DNA of 10,294 nt from Actinomycetota bacterium (GTDB lineage Bacteria; Actinomycetota; Thermoleophilia; Solirubrobacterales; Solirubrobacteraceae). The stretch covers positions 1 through 10,294 of the forward strand of contig WLNV01000041.1 in assembly GCA_009699615.1 (NCBI GenBank). Reading direction: 5' to 3'. Shown here in pieces: positions 1 to 6,283 of the stretch (the first letter of the stretch is position 1; each line of letters begins with the position of its first letter). The translations under genes were made by a program, and so were the position numbers. The notes beneath the pieces are model-generated. The model did no database searches, was not told the origin of the DNA, and saw nothing but the letters and a program-made list of their open reading frames with translations.

Positions 1-426
1 GAAGAGGGCGAGCCGCTGCTCGATCCGCTGGCGCTCGGCGCGCTCCTCTCCGGCTACGCGATCGACGCCAACTGGTACGGAATCCACCACGTGATGAGCC
101 AGACGCTGGTCCGTAATGCCGGCGTCAGCCACGGCGACGCGAACGCCGCGATGCTGCCGGTCACCAGCGCCGCGCTGCGCGAGCGGCGCGTGGAGGAGAT
201 CGCCGCGATCGACGAAGCGACAGGCGTTCCGGTCGAAGAGTTGGCGCGCCGCTTCGCGCGCCGCGCGCAGGCCGAGTCGCTGCAGGCGATCGGTGTTGAC
301 GAAGCGATTCTGCCGCAGCTCGCTGAGATGGCAAGCCAGCGCAGCGAACTGGCGCTAACTCCCCCACCGGCGAGCGCCGAGGAACTACTGGAGCTTTACC
401 GCGCTGCCTGGCAGCCGCAGGGCTAA
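1..426 (+). CDS. Iron-containing alcohol dehydrogenase / maleylacetate reductase-like protein, C-terminal part
   Basis: This is the last 141 codons of a gene that begins left of the window; the frame is open from base 1 and ends in TAA at 424-426. It is the helical, metal-binding half of the iron-dependent alcohol dehydrogenase family, which reduces carbonyl or oxidises alcohol groups with NAD(P)H. Visible is GIHHVMSQTLVR followed by VSHGDANAAMLP. The second His of GIHH (codon 88-90) and the His of SHG (130-132) are 14 residues apart, the spacing of two metal ligands in FucO (H263 and H277). The position four after the first ligand, a His in FucO and in maleylacetate reductases, is Gln here (100-102). 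The NAD-binding half and the other two ligands lie outside the window. Substrate cannot be told; maleylacetate reductase is one option because of the GxHH form. The stop codon overlaps the convergent CapA-like gene. Confidence 0.82.
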   Translation, partial: EEGEPLLDPLALGALLSGYAIDANWYGIHHVMSQTLVRNAGVSHGDANAAMLPVTSAALRERRVEEIAAIDEATGVPVEELARRFARRAQAESLQAIGVDEAILPQLAEMASQRSELALTPPPASAEELLELYRAAWQPQG

Positions 427-1598
427 GGCTTTGCTTTGCGGTACGGCGCGTAGAGCGTTGTGCGGCCGACCGTTCCAACAGTGCGATTCCACGAGGCCTT
501 GAATTCCGAGGCTGGGCTGAGCCCCTTGTCGAGCGCCCAGCCGACCGGGACGACGGTGAAGTCAGGATGGCGAACGTAGGTAGGCACGTAATCGACGCGC
601 CTGACGGCAGCCTTGCCGTCCGGCTCAACACGGATTCGAAGCAGCGCCAGGTAGCCGTCCTGAGTCTCCGGCAGCAGTCCGGCGCCGGCCGTCTGGTTGG
701 AGAGCGTGTTGCCCTCGCCAAAGACGACGAGCTTCTTGTTGATCCTGCGGATTGGCTGAACGACGTGAACGTGTTGGCCGATCACGGCCGTGATCAGCGT
801 TGACTTTGTCAGCGCGCGGGCCAGCTTCATCTGTAACGCCGACGGCGCGTGGACGTACTCGTCGCCGGCATGGAGATTCACAACAACGACCTGAGCTCCC
901 TGCTGACGGGCGCGCTTGGCGTCAGCGAGAATCTTGCCTGAGGAAGCCCAGTTCACGGACCACGGATGAGGCATCGCCTGGCCGTTGGAGATCGCCGTGT
1001 AAGCGAGGTAGGCGACCTTGACGCCCTTCGCCTCAAGCATCGTGATCTTCTTCGACGCACTCTCGGAGCGGAATGAGCCGGTGTGTTTGATGCCATTTCT
1101 GCTGAGTGCGTAACCGGTCTGATCGATGCCGTACTGACCGGCGTCGAGGCTGTGGTTTGAGGCCGTGTCGCAGGCGTCGTAGCCGGTCGATGCGATCGCC
1201 TTCGCCAACGCGGTCGGCGTATTGAAGACCGGATAGCCCTTCGGCGGTCGCGGCGTCATCGGCGTCTCAACGTGGCAGAGAGCGAGATCGGAACCCTCGA
1301 CGTAAGGCTTAATCATCTTCAGCATCGGCGCGAAGTCGTAGCCGTTGCCGCCTGCCAGCTGCTGGGCGCGCATCCAGACCGGCGAGTGGATCAGGAAGTC
1401 GCCGTTAGCTTCGATCGTAAGGTCGATCGGCTCCGACGCAGGCGGCGGCGTTGTCGTTCCGGAGCCAGTTGTTGTCGGGATGCTCGGCGTTGTCGCCGAT
1501 GAAGCGACCTCGACGCCACTGCCGCAGCCAGCGACGGCAAGGGCAGCCGCACCAACGCAGAGGAGAGCGCTAAACGGAAGGATCGCGGCACGAATCAC
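423..1598 (-). CDS. CapA-family (PGA_cap) lipoprotein, metallophosphoesterase-like fold
   Basis: This 391-residue protein belongs to the CapA family, named for poly-gamma-glutamate capsule synthesis but widespread without capsule genes. Residues 1-24 form a lipoprotein signal peptide ending in the lipobox AVAGC, with Cys25 as the predicted lipid anchor. A Ser/Thr/Pro-rich linker (about 33-56) follows. The catalytic-like domain shows the family motifs in order: NGD at 65-67, HVETP at 109-113, SNHSLD at 147-152, NLHAGDEY at 241-248, GQHVHVVQ at 274-281 and GEGN at 294-297. These Asp, Asn and His residues match the calcineurin-like metal site. The start is GTG at 1596-1598 with no clear Shine-Dalgarno; it is chosen because it begins the signal peptide. 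It lies 40 bp after secG and is the last gene of the leftward run. No pgsB/C-type partners are present, so a capsule role is unsupported; a cell-surface hydrolase acting on envelope polymers is only a possibility. Confidence 0.87.
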   Translation of the reverse strand: MIRAAILPFSALLCVGAAALAVAGCGSGVEVASSATTPSIPTTTGSGTTTPPPASEPIDLTIEANGDFLIHSPVWMRAQQLAGGNGYDFAPMLKMIKPYVEGSDLALCHVETPMTPRPPKGYPVFNTPTALAKAIASTGYDACDTASNHSLDAGQYGIDQTGYALSRNGIKHTGSFRSESASKKITMLEAKGVKVAYLAYTAISNGQAMPHPWSVNWASSGKILADAKRARQQGAQVVVVNLHAGDEYVHAPSALQMKLARALTKSTLITAVIGQHVHVVQPIRRINKKLVVFGEGNTLSNQTAGAGLLPETQDGYLALLRIRVEPDGKAAVRRVDYVPTYVRHPDFTVVPVGWALDKGLSPASEFKASWNRTVGTVGRTTLYAPYRKAKP

Positions 1599-1638
1599 CG
1601 GCTCAGTATGAACCAGTCTGCGGCGTTGCGGCGCTAGT

Positions 1639-1866
1639 TCAGCCGACTTTGACGAGCGCGATGATCGCCAGAACCCAGATGATCGTCAAACCGACGGTCC
1701 AGCGGTTCAGGTTGCGCTCAACGAGCGAGCCGCCACCGAGCGATCCTTCGCCGGTACCGACGCCGAAAGCTCCGGAAAGCCCTGCGTCCTTGCCCGAGTG
1801 CATCAGGATCAGAAAGATCACGACGACCGACAAGAGTGCAACCGCTGCTGTAAGGAACTGTGTCAT
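1639..1866 (-). CDS. secG: Preprotein translocase subunit SecG
   Basis: SecG is the small accessory subunit of the SecYEG protein-export channel in the cytoplasmic membrane. The 75-residue length is usual for the family. There are two membrane segments (about 3-22 and 55-73). They are joined by a glycine-rich loop with the family signature LMHSGKDAGLSGAFG at 21-35, and LVERNLNRWT at 48-57 leads into the second helix. The start is ATG at 1864-1866, 11 bp after the stop of the CcmI-like gene, so it is probably co-transcribed with the cytochrome c maturation genes upstream. In many actinobacteria secG instead sits beside the glycolytic gapA-pgk-tpiA genes, so this placement is a small oddity. 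Co-location with ccm genes could reflect the need to export apocytochromes, but this is inference. Confidence 0.95.
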   Translation of the reverse strand: MTQFLTAAVALLSVVVIFLILMHSGKDAGLSGAFGVGTGEGSLGGGSLVERNLNRWTVGLTIIWVLAIIALVKVG

Positions 1867-1877
1867 CGCAGGCGATC

Positions 1878-2225
1878 TTAGCGGGGATCGGAAGCAGGCG
1901 CCGCCGCTGGCGGATCGGGCGTTGTTCCTTCGCGCTGCTCCGGTGGCACGAGCTGATCGAGCTCGTGCAGCACGTCGACAGCCTCGCCGCGCAGTTCACG
2001 GTCGAGCGAGCGCCACTCCTCCTCGGAGAGCTTGCCGGTGCGGTAATCCATCTCGAGGTCGCGGATCTGGCGGTACTTGGCGTCACGCGCGGCGCGCAGG
2101 TCGGCTATCCGACCCTCATCACGGAGGTCGTCCTGCTCGGCAACGCGCGAGCGCAGCGGCTGGCCAACGAACCAGATGACGAGTCCGAGAATGACGATTG
2201 CGATGATTGGCTCGATGACAGACAT
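1878..2225 (-). CDS. Short CcmI-like membrane protein (N-terminal module only)
   Basis: This is a 115-residue protein with one N-terminal membrane helix (about 4-22) followed by a charged cytoplasmic or periplasmic helix pair. The segment from about 44 to 91 contains RDLEMDYRTGKLSEEEWRSL. This resembles the conserved region after the first membrane helices of CcmI, where a 'D-x-x-x-G-K-L-S-x-E-E' turn links two helices. The C-terminus (about 93-115) is Pro/Ala-rich and probably disordered. Full-size CcmI is a few hundred residues long and carries a TPR domain that holds apocytochrome c; none of that is present. The gene begins with ATG at 2223-2225, 17 bp after ccmF, and is followed by secG after 11 bp, which supports a role in cytochrome c maturation next to CcmF. 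I see no recognisable Shine-Dalgarno, so translation may depend on coupling. The assignment rests on a short motif and on context. Confidence 0.68.
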   Translation of the reverse strand: MSVIEPIIAIVILGLVIWFVGQPLRSRVAEQDDLRDEGRIADLRAARDAKYRQIRDLEMDYRTGKLSEEEWRSLDRELRGEAVDVLHELDQLVPPEQREGTTPDPPAAAPASDPR

Positions 2226-2242
2226 GGGCTTGGGGAGGGCCG

Positions 2243-4438
2243 CTACGCGCGCCCCAGATCCTTTGCAACACGCGCAGCTTGACGGGCACGGACACGGTCA
2301 CGAACGGCTCCAACCGATGGCCAGGCGGCAATCACGCCGCCGATGAAGACGATGATCGAGCCGAGCCAGATCCAGAAAACCATCGGTGAGATAATGATCC
2401 GGAACTGCGCCGCCGGCGGGTTATTGCGATAGCGGGTAGTGAGCCCGTTGAGCGCGGCTGCGAGGAAGATCGACCGCGCCTCAGGCTTCAGCCCCTGGCC
2501 TGCAGCCTTCTCAAAGACGGCGTCGCCGCGGCGCACGACCGGCATGAGCGACGAGATATCGGGCGTCTCGGCAATCCAGAGGTCCTTCGTCACGCCCGCC
2601 TTGAGGCCGATCTCACTGGTCGACTCGCCAGCGAAGTAGGTGCTGACCGCTCCAAGCATCGACCCGACCGCCGGGTAGTAGCCGCGATTTGGGTAGAGAT
2701 TCGCGACGAACTTGCCGTCCTTGGTTACGCGGACCTGCGAACCGAGCGTGATCCGCTCCAACCTGCCGGCCTGCGTTTCGATCTTCGCGACCGGCTTGAC
2801 GTAAGTAAACGTGTAGCCAGAGACGGTCGCCTGCTCGCCGACGCCGAGCCGCACGTCGCGCACGCTCTGGAAGCTCGACGAAGCGGCAATTCCGATGAAC
2901 AGCACGGCGACGCCGATGTGGACAATGAAGCCGCCGTAGCGAGCCCTGTTACGGGCCAGCAGAAGTCGGAACGCCGCGAACGGCCCCTCCCCCGTCATTG
3001 CCTGCCGCGCGCGAGTGCCGCGCCAAAGCTCCTGCAGCGAGGTGGCGATCGCGAATGCGCCGACGACGAACATGATCAGCGGCGCGACGTCGCCGTTACC
3101 CGGCCTGAAGACAACACACCCAATCGCGACCAGCAAGGCAACGATCGCCGGTCCGCGCATGCTGCGCCAAAGCTGTGGCCAACTTGTGCGCCGCCAAGCG
3201 ATCACCGGCCCAATCCCGGAGAGCAGCACAAGGATCAGCACCAACGGAACTGTGTACTGGTCAAACCACGGCGGCCCAACGGCTTCCTTTTGGCCGGTTA
3301 GGGCCTCAGAGATCAGCGGGAAGAAAGTCCCCCAGAGGACGACGAAGGTGATCGCGACGAGGACGAGGTTGTTGCCGAGGAAGGCGGATTCACGCGAGAG
3401 CAACGAATCGAGCCGCGACTCGCTCTTCAGCGCGTTATCGCGCCGCGTGATCACGAGATAGACCGAGCCGGCGATCATCGTCACGATCAGCGCCGTGAAG
3501 AACCACGCGACCGTATTGCCCTCCTCGACGAAGGCGTGGATCGAATCGAGCACGCCAGAGCGGACGAGGAAGGTGCCAAGAATCGCCAGCGTTCCGGTGG
3601 CAAGCACCAGCGAGGCGTTCCAGATCTTCATCATTCCGCGGCGCTCTTGAATCTTGACCGAGTGAAGGAATGCCGTTCCGGTAAGCCACGGAAGCAGCGC
3701 CGCGTTTTCGACCGGGTCCCAAGCCCAGTAGCCACCCCAGCCAAGCTCCGCGTAGGACCAGCGGGCGCCGAGGATGATGCCGGTGCCGAGAGCGAGCCAG
3801 GCGGCCAGCGCGTAAACACGCGTCGCCCGCAACCACTCTGCATCAACGCGGCGAACAATCAGCGCTCCGACTGCAAAGGCGAATGGAATCGTGAACAGCG
3901 TGTAGCCCGAATAGAGCATGATCGGGTGGATCATCATGCTCGGGTGACGCAGCAGCGGGTTGAGGCCGACGCCCTCCGGCGGCGCGACCGGAACGGTCTC
4001 AAACGGCGACGCGCTGAAGAGCATCACGGCGGTGAAGAAAGCGCCAAATCCGAGCAGAACCGCAACCGCGTACGGAGCGACGTCGCGCAAACGGCCGCGC
4101 AGCATCACGACGCAGAGCGATGACCAGCCCGCAAGCAGCGTCAGCCACAACATCAGCGAGCCTTGCTGCGACGACCACATCGCCGCAAGGCGGTAGTACC
4201 AAGGCGTTGTCGTTGATGAGTGCGTGGCGACGACCGTGAAATGGAAGTCGGAGCTGAGGAAAGCGAACTCCGTAATCAGGAAGGCGACCGCGGCGAGTCC
4301 GAACAGCGCGTAGAGCGAGCGGCGGCCGGAGCGGACCAGCGCCTCGCGCCCTGTCCGCGCGCCGATGACCGAAGCGATAACACCGTAAAGGCTGAAGCCG
4401 AGCGCGAAGATCAGGCAAGCCTGGCCAACAGTTGCCAC
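2243..4438 (-). CDS. ccmF: Cytochrome c heme lyase subunit CcmF (NrfE/CcmF family)
   Basis: CcmF receives heme from holo-CcmE and attaches it to the CXXCH cysteines of exported apocytochrome c. The 731-residue protein is a multi-pass membrane protein, somewhat longer than the roughly 650 residues typical of proteobacterial CcmF. The tryptophan-rich WWD heme-handling motif is clear at about 233-251, reading GWGGYWAWDPVENAALLPW. Histidines sit at the places expected for heme ligands: H171 (IHPIMLYSGY), H259 (TAFLHS), H301 (SIHAF) and H507 (FIVHIGVAV). A long, beta-rich extracytoplasmic region runs from about 525 to 680, before a last membrane helix at about 684-706. The start is GTG at 4436-4438, seven bases after the ccmE stop, so the two are tightly coupled. 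The CcmI-like gene follows 17 bp downstream. The extra length lies mainly in the late extracytoplasmic domain and tail; I see no frameshift. Confidence 0.96.
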   Translation of the reverse strand: MATVGQACLIFALGFSLYGVIASVIGARTGREALVRSGRRSLYALFGLAAVAFLITEFAFLSSDFHFTVVATHSSTTTPWYYRLAAMWSSQQGSLMLWLTLLAGWSSLCVVMLRGRLRDVAPYAVAVLLGFGAFFTAVMLFSASPFETVPVAPPEGVGLNPLLRHPSMMIHPIMLYSGYTLFTIPFAFAVGALIVRRVDAEWLRATRVYALAAWLALGTGIILGARWSYAELGWGGYWAWDPVENAALLPWLTGTAFLHSVKIQERRGMMKIWNASLVLATGTLAILGTFLVRSGVLDSIHAFVEEGNTVAWFFTALIVTMIAGSVYLVITRRDNALKSESRLDSLLSRESAFLGNNLVLVAITFVVLWGTFFPLISEALTGQKEAVGPPWFDQYTVPLVLILVLLSGIGPVIAWRRTSWPQLWRSMRGPAIVALLVAIGCVVFRPGNGDVAPLIMFVVGAFAIATSLQELWRGTRARQAMTGEGPFAAFRLLLARNRARYGGFIVHIGVAVLFIGIAASSSFQSVRDVRLGVGEQATVSGYTFTYVKPVAKIETQAGRLERITLGSQVRVTKDGKFVANLYPNRGYYPAVGSMLGAVSTYFAGESTSEIGLKAGVTKDLWIAETPDISSLMPVVRRGDAVFEKAAGQGLKPEARSIFLAAALNGLTTRYRNNPPAAQFRIIISPMVFWIWLGSIIVFIGGVIAAWPSVGAVRDRVRARQAARVAKDLGRA

Positions 4439-4445
4439 GATGGAC

Positions 4446-4889
4446 CTAGGACTTCTTTGCGCCGGAGGCGGGCGCGACTGGCTCGCTCTCTTTGAACTTC
4501 GACGGGCACTTAGTGATCAGCGTGTCCTTCTCACCAACGAACGAGTGCGGCGGTGCTCCAGCGGCGGCCGACCGAACGGTGATGATCACTTCGCGGCCCT
4601 CACGGAACGGGTCCGGGACAGCGCCAACGTAGCTGACGGCGACCGACTTCTTGTTCGTGCGGTCGCGGACGCGGAAGCGAATCTCGTCACGCGCGCGAAC
4701 GACCGAGCCGTCAACAACCTTGCCGGTCAGCTGATAGCTCTCACCCGGGTTGGTTGAGGCCAGCAACTGACTTGGCTCAACCGCCGTGCTGGCAGCCGAG
4801 AAGCTGGTGTAAGCCAATGCTCCGACGAGGAGGACGGCGCAGCTGAGCGCGACGACCATGCGGACACGGCGTTTGCGGGCGGGATCCAT
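4446..4889 (-). CDS. ccmE: Heme chaperone CcmE, cysteine-type variant (CPSKF)
   Basis: CcmE binds heme covalently on the outer face of the membrane and hands it to CcmF. The 147-residue protein has a short basic N-terminus (PARKRR), one membrane anchor (about 11-30) and an OB-fold domain. The fold shows the family features YQLTGKVVDGSV (52-63), IRFRVRD (70-76), VSYVGAVPDPFREGREV (85-101) and the final GEKDTLITKCPSKF. The covalent heme site, HxxxY in most bacteria, reads C128-P-S-K-F132 here; I checked the Cys codon (TGC, 4506-4508) and the Phe codon (TTC, 4494-4496). Cysteine-type CcmE is known from archaea and Desulfovibrio, usually as CxxxY. Phe instead of Tyr removes the residue expected to ligate heme iron. 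The start is ATG at 4887-4889, 23 bp after the DUF167 gene, and ccmF follows after 7 bp. Identity is firm; the heme-binding mode is inferred. Confidence 0.93.
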   Translation of the reverse strand: MDPARKRRVRMVVALSCAVLLVGALAYTSFSAASTAVEPSQLLASTNPGESYQLTGKVVDGSVVRARDEIRFRVRDRTNKKSVAVSYVGAVPDPFREGREVIITVRSAAAGAPPHSFVGEKDTLITKCPSKFKESEPVAPASGAKKS

Positions 4890-4912
4890 CGCGTCTCAGT
4901 ATCGCAGGATCG

Positions 4913-5182
4913 CTAGCCGAACCCGAGTGTGAAATCGGCCACAGACTGCTCAAGACCGTCGACGGCGACCAACTTGTCGCGTGAGCGCTCGCCGCGGCGC
5001 ACGCTGACGCGTGATTTCGGCACACCGAGCCGCTTCGCCAACAGCACACAGAGCGCAGCGTTGGCCTGGCCGTCAACCGGCGGCGCGCTGACTTTGACCA
5101 CCAACCGCCCTTCGCGAACCTCTCCCACCCGCTCACTCGAGGAGCGCGGGCCGAGCCGAACTGGGATTAGCGCCTCAGCCAT
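4913..5182 (-). CDS. DUF167 / YggU (UPF0235) family protein
   Basis: This is an 89-residue protein of the DUF167 family, small soluble alpha/beta proteins present in bacteria, archaea and eukaryotes, with no established biochemical function. The family core is clear: LVVKVSAPPVDGQANAAL at about 27-44, then LAKRLGVPKSRVSVRRGERSRDK at about 48-70. In these, the GxAN turn and the final G-x-x-S-R-x-K are the conserved elements. The length matches the family. It starts with ATG at 5180-5182, 33 bp after the DUF4333 lipoprotein gene and 23 bp before ccmE. Shared direction and short gaps suggest co-transcription with the ccm genes, but nothing in the protein points to heme or cytochromes. In other bacteria the family often sits beside yggT and yggS-type genes, which are absent here. 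Confidence 0.9.
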   Translation of the reverse strand: MAEALIPVRLGPRSSSERVGEVREGRLVVKVSAPPVDGQANAALCVLLAKRLGVPKSRVSVRRGERSRDKLVAVDGLEQSVADFTLGFG

Positions 5183-5215
5183 GCCACCAACCCCAGCGGC
5201 AACGTTGCGGCGCGA

Positions 5216-5554
5216 CTAGGAATTCGGCTTGTCGGCGACCTGAATGTCGAACTTCGCCGTCCCGCCGTCAACCGAGGTGACTTTGACCGTCACGTTGTAG
5301 GTCCCGCTCGAGTCGGTGAGGGTGCAGGTCGTAGTCGAGCCGACCTTGGCGTCGAGCGTGTCGGGGCAGACAATCGGCGGCGCCTGCTCACCGACGAGCT
5401 TCGTCAATTGCGTCTGCACGTTTGTCTGTAGCTCCTCTTGGTTGACCGTTGGCGTACCGACACTGACGCTTCCTCCGCAGGCGGCGAGCGCGAGTGACAC
5501 CGCTCCGACTGACGCGAGGACAATGCTTGTTCGGAGCTTCCCAATTAGAGACAC
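5216..5554 (-). CDS. DUF4333 lipoprotein
   Basis: This is a 112-residue secreted lipoprotein. Residues 1-25 form a signal peptide ending in the lipobox LALAAC, with Cys26 as the predicted lipid anchor. The mature part carries two cysteines in the pattern typical of DUF4333: IVCPDTL around Cys63 and STTTCTLTD around Cys77. A strand-rich end follows (TYNVTVKVTSVDG, then TAKFDIQVAD). The two cysteines could form a disulfide. The family is common in actinobacteria and its function is unknown. I place the start at GTG 5552-5554 because GAAAGGG lies just upstream (5560-5566), and because the reading frame further upstream runs through the tRNA gene, which cannot be coding. The gene starts 40 bp after the tRNA 3' end and precedes the DUF167 gene by 33 bp. 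A link to the ccm genes is only positional. Confidence 0.82.
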   Translation of the reverse strand: MSLIGKLRTSIVLASVGAVSLALAACGGSVSVGTPTVNQEELQTNVQTQLTKLVGEQAPPIVCPDTLDAKVGSTTTCTLTDSSGTYNVTVKVTSVDGGTAKFDIQVADKPNS

Positions 5555-5559
5555 GATGA

Positions 5560-5566
5560 CCCTTTC
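5560..5566 (-). promoter_or_regulatory. Ribosome binding site of the DUF4333 lipoprotein gene
   Basis: On the minus strand the sequence is GAAAGGG, five bases before the GTG at 5552-5554. It decides the start codon of the lipoprotein against longer readings that would enter the tRNA gene. It is one of the few clear Shine-Dalgarno-like sites in the window. Confidence 0.65.
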
Positions 5567-5594
5567 GTTGGCTGACCGGACTTGTCTACTGGAG

Positions 5595-5667
5595 AGCGGC
5601 GGACGAGATTCGAACTCGCGACCCTCAGCTTGGGAAGCTGATGCTCTACCAACTGAGCTACCGCCGC
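5595..5667 (-). tRNA. tRNA-Gly (anticodon CCC)
   Basis: A complete 73-nt cloverleaf folds on the minus strand. The acceptor stem GCGGCGG (5661-5667) pairs perfectly with CCGCCGC (5596-5602). The D arm is GCTC-AGTTGGTA-GAGC. The anticodon arm is TCAGC-TTCCCAA-GCTGA, giving anticodon CCC, which reads GGG glycine codons. The variable loop is GGGTC, and the T arm is GCGAG-TTCGAAT-CTCGT with one G-T pair. The discriminator base is U, as expected for bacterial tRNA-Gly. The 3' CCA is not encoded, so CCA must be added after transcription. It lies between the divergent halves of the cytochrome c maturation locus and 40 bp ahead of the DUF4333 gene, with no hairpin terminator between them. Confidence 0.96.
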
Positions 5668-5676
5668 AGTCGGGCA

Positions 5677-5682
5677 AGGATA
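5677..5682 (-). promoter_or_regulatory. Possible -10 element for tRNA-Gly
   Basis: On the minus strand TATCCT lies nine bases before the first base of the mature tRNA, a suitable place for a -10 box with transcription starting a few bases before the tRNA. No convincing -35 hexamer is visible 16-18 bases further upstream, where the sequence is almost pure G and C. Weak evidence. Confidence 0.25.
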
Positions 5683-5695
5683 CCTGCGAGCGCCG

Positions 5696-5709
5696 CGCCC
5701 GCGCGGGCG
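5696..5709. repeat. 14-bp perfect palindrome in the divergent intergenic region
   Basis: CGCCCGCGCGGGCG is identical on both strands. It sits between the tRNA-Gly gene (minus strand) and the TlpA/CcmG-like gene (plus strand), 22 bases before the GTG of the latter and 28 bases before the tRNA. It could be an operator for the divergent promoters or a chance product of the very high local GC. No U-tract follows it on either side, so it is not a standard terminator. Confidence 0.35.
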
Positions 5710-5731
5710 GCCCTCTAGCCTCCCCAGCAGC

Positions 5732-6283
5732 GTGAAGCGCCCTCGGCTCATCCCCACGATCGTTGTCGTCCTGACCTGCGGCTTAATCGCGCTGCTGATT
5801 TACGGCGTCGTCAACACCGGCGCCGACAACTCTCTCGATGGGAAAGTCAAGGCCGGGCAGCTCCCTCCTGCCCCTGGCGCCAACGTGTCGCTGCAGCGAC
5901 TCGACGGCAAGGGTTCGATCTCGCTTGCTCAGCTGCGGGGCAAGATCGTCGTCGTCAACTTCTGGGCCTCATGGTGTGAACCGTGCCGCGCCGAAGCCCC
6001 GGTGCTGATCAACGCGCAGAAAGAGCTTGGAGACCGCGGCACCGTGCTGGGCGTCAGCTACAAGGACTTCGCCGACGAGTCGCGCGCCTTCGAACGCCGT
6101 TACGGAATCAACTACCCGACCGTGCGCGACGATGAGCTGAAATTGGCACCGCTCTTTGGTACGACGAAGCTGCCAGAGACCTTTGTGATCGACGCCAAGG
6201 GCCGCGTCGTCGCGATCGGCCGCGGGCAGCTTGATCAGAAGTTCCTCGACAACGCGATCAAACGCGCGGAGCAGCAGGGCTGA
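5732..6283 (+). CDS. TlpA/ResA/CcmG-like membrane-anchored thioredoxin
   Basis: This is a 183-residue thiol-disulfide oxidoreductase. An uncleaved N-terminal membrane helix (about 7-27) tethers a thioredoxin fold outside the cytoplasm. The active site is FWASWCEPC at 77-85 (Cys82, Cys85), preceded by the family strand GKIVVVN. The cis-proline is Pro148 in KLPETFVID, with the TlpA/AlkP-type TLPET-like sequence. Its expected job is to keep the CXXCH cysteines of apocytochrome c, or those of CcmH, reduced, using electrons from CcdA. The start is GTG at 5732 with no visible Shine-Dalgarno; it is chosen because it places four basic or polar residues before the membrane helix. Its stop overlaps the ccmH start by one base (TGATG), and ccdA follows, so the trio forms one thiol-reduction operon. 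It is named by context as CcmG-like; ResA or TlpA are equally fair family names. Confidence 0.92.
   Translation: MKRPRLIPTIVVVLTCGLIALLIYGVVNTGADNSLDGKVKAGQLPPAPGANVSLQRLDGKGSISLAQLRGKIVVVNFWASWCEPCRAEAPVLINAQKELGDRGTVLGVSYKDFADESRAFERRYGINYPTVRDDELKLAPLFGTTKLPETFVIDAKGRVVAIGRGQLDQKFLDNAIKRAEQQG

Noticed and set aside
136..139. Apparent defect of the ArgS HIGH motif (HVGG, residues 136-139 of ArgS)
   Set aside because: Coordinates here are residue numbers. The same Gly occurs in mycobacterial and streptomycete ArgS, so it is a lineage form and not a sign of loss of function.
3536..4123. Plus-strand open frame of about 195 codons inside ccmF
   Set aside because: It is the antisense shadow of the conserved WWD-containing part of ccmF. 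Its product is Arg/Gln/Glu-rich with no motif.
5199..5208. 10-bp palindrome GCAACGTTGC between the DUF4333 and DUF167 genes
   Set aside because: The stem cannot be extended on either side and no T-run follows, so it is neither a terminator nor a convincing operator.
5555..5677. N-terminal extension of the DUF4333 protein
   Set aside because: The longer reading is open but runs through the whole tRNA-Gly gene. A good ribosome binding site and signal peptide place the start at 5552-5554.
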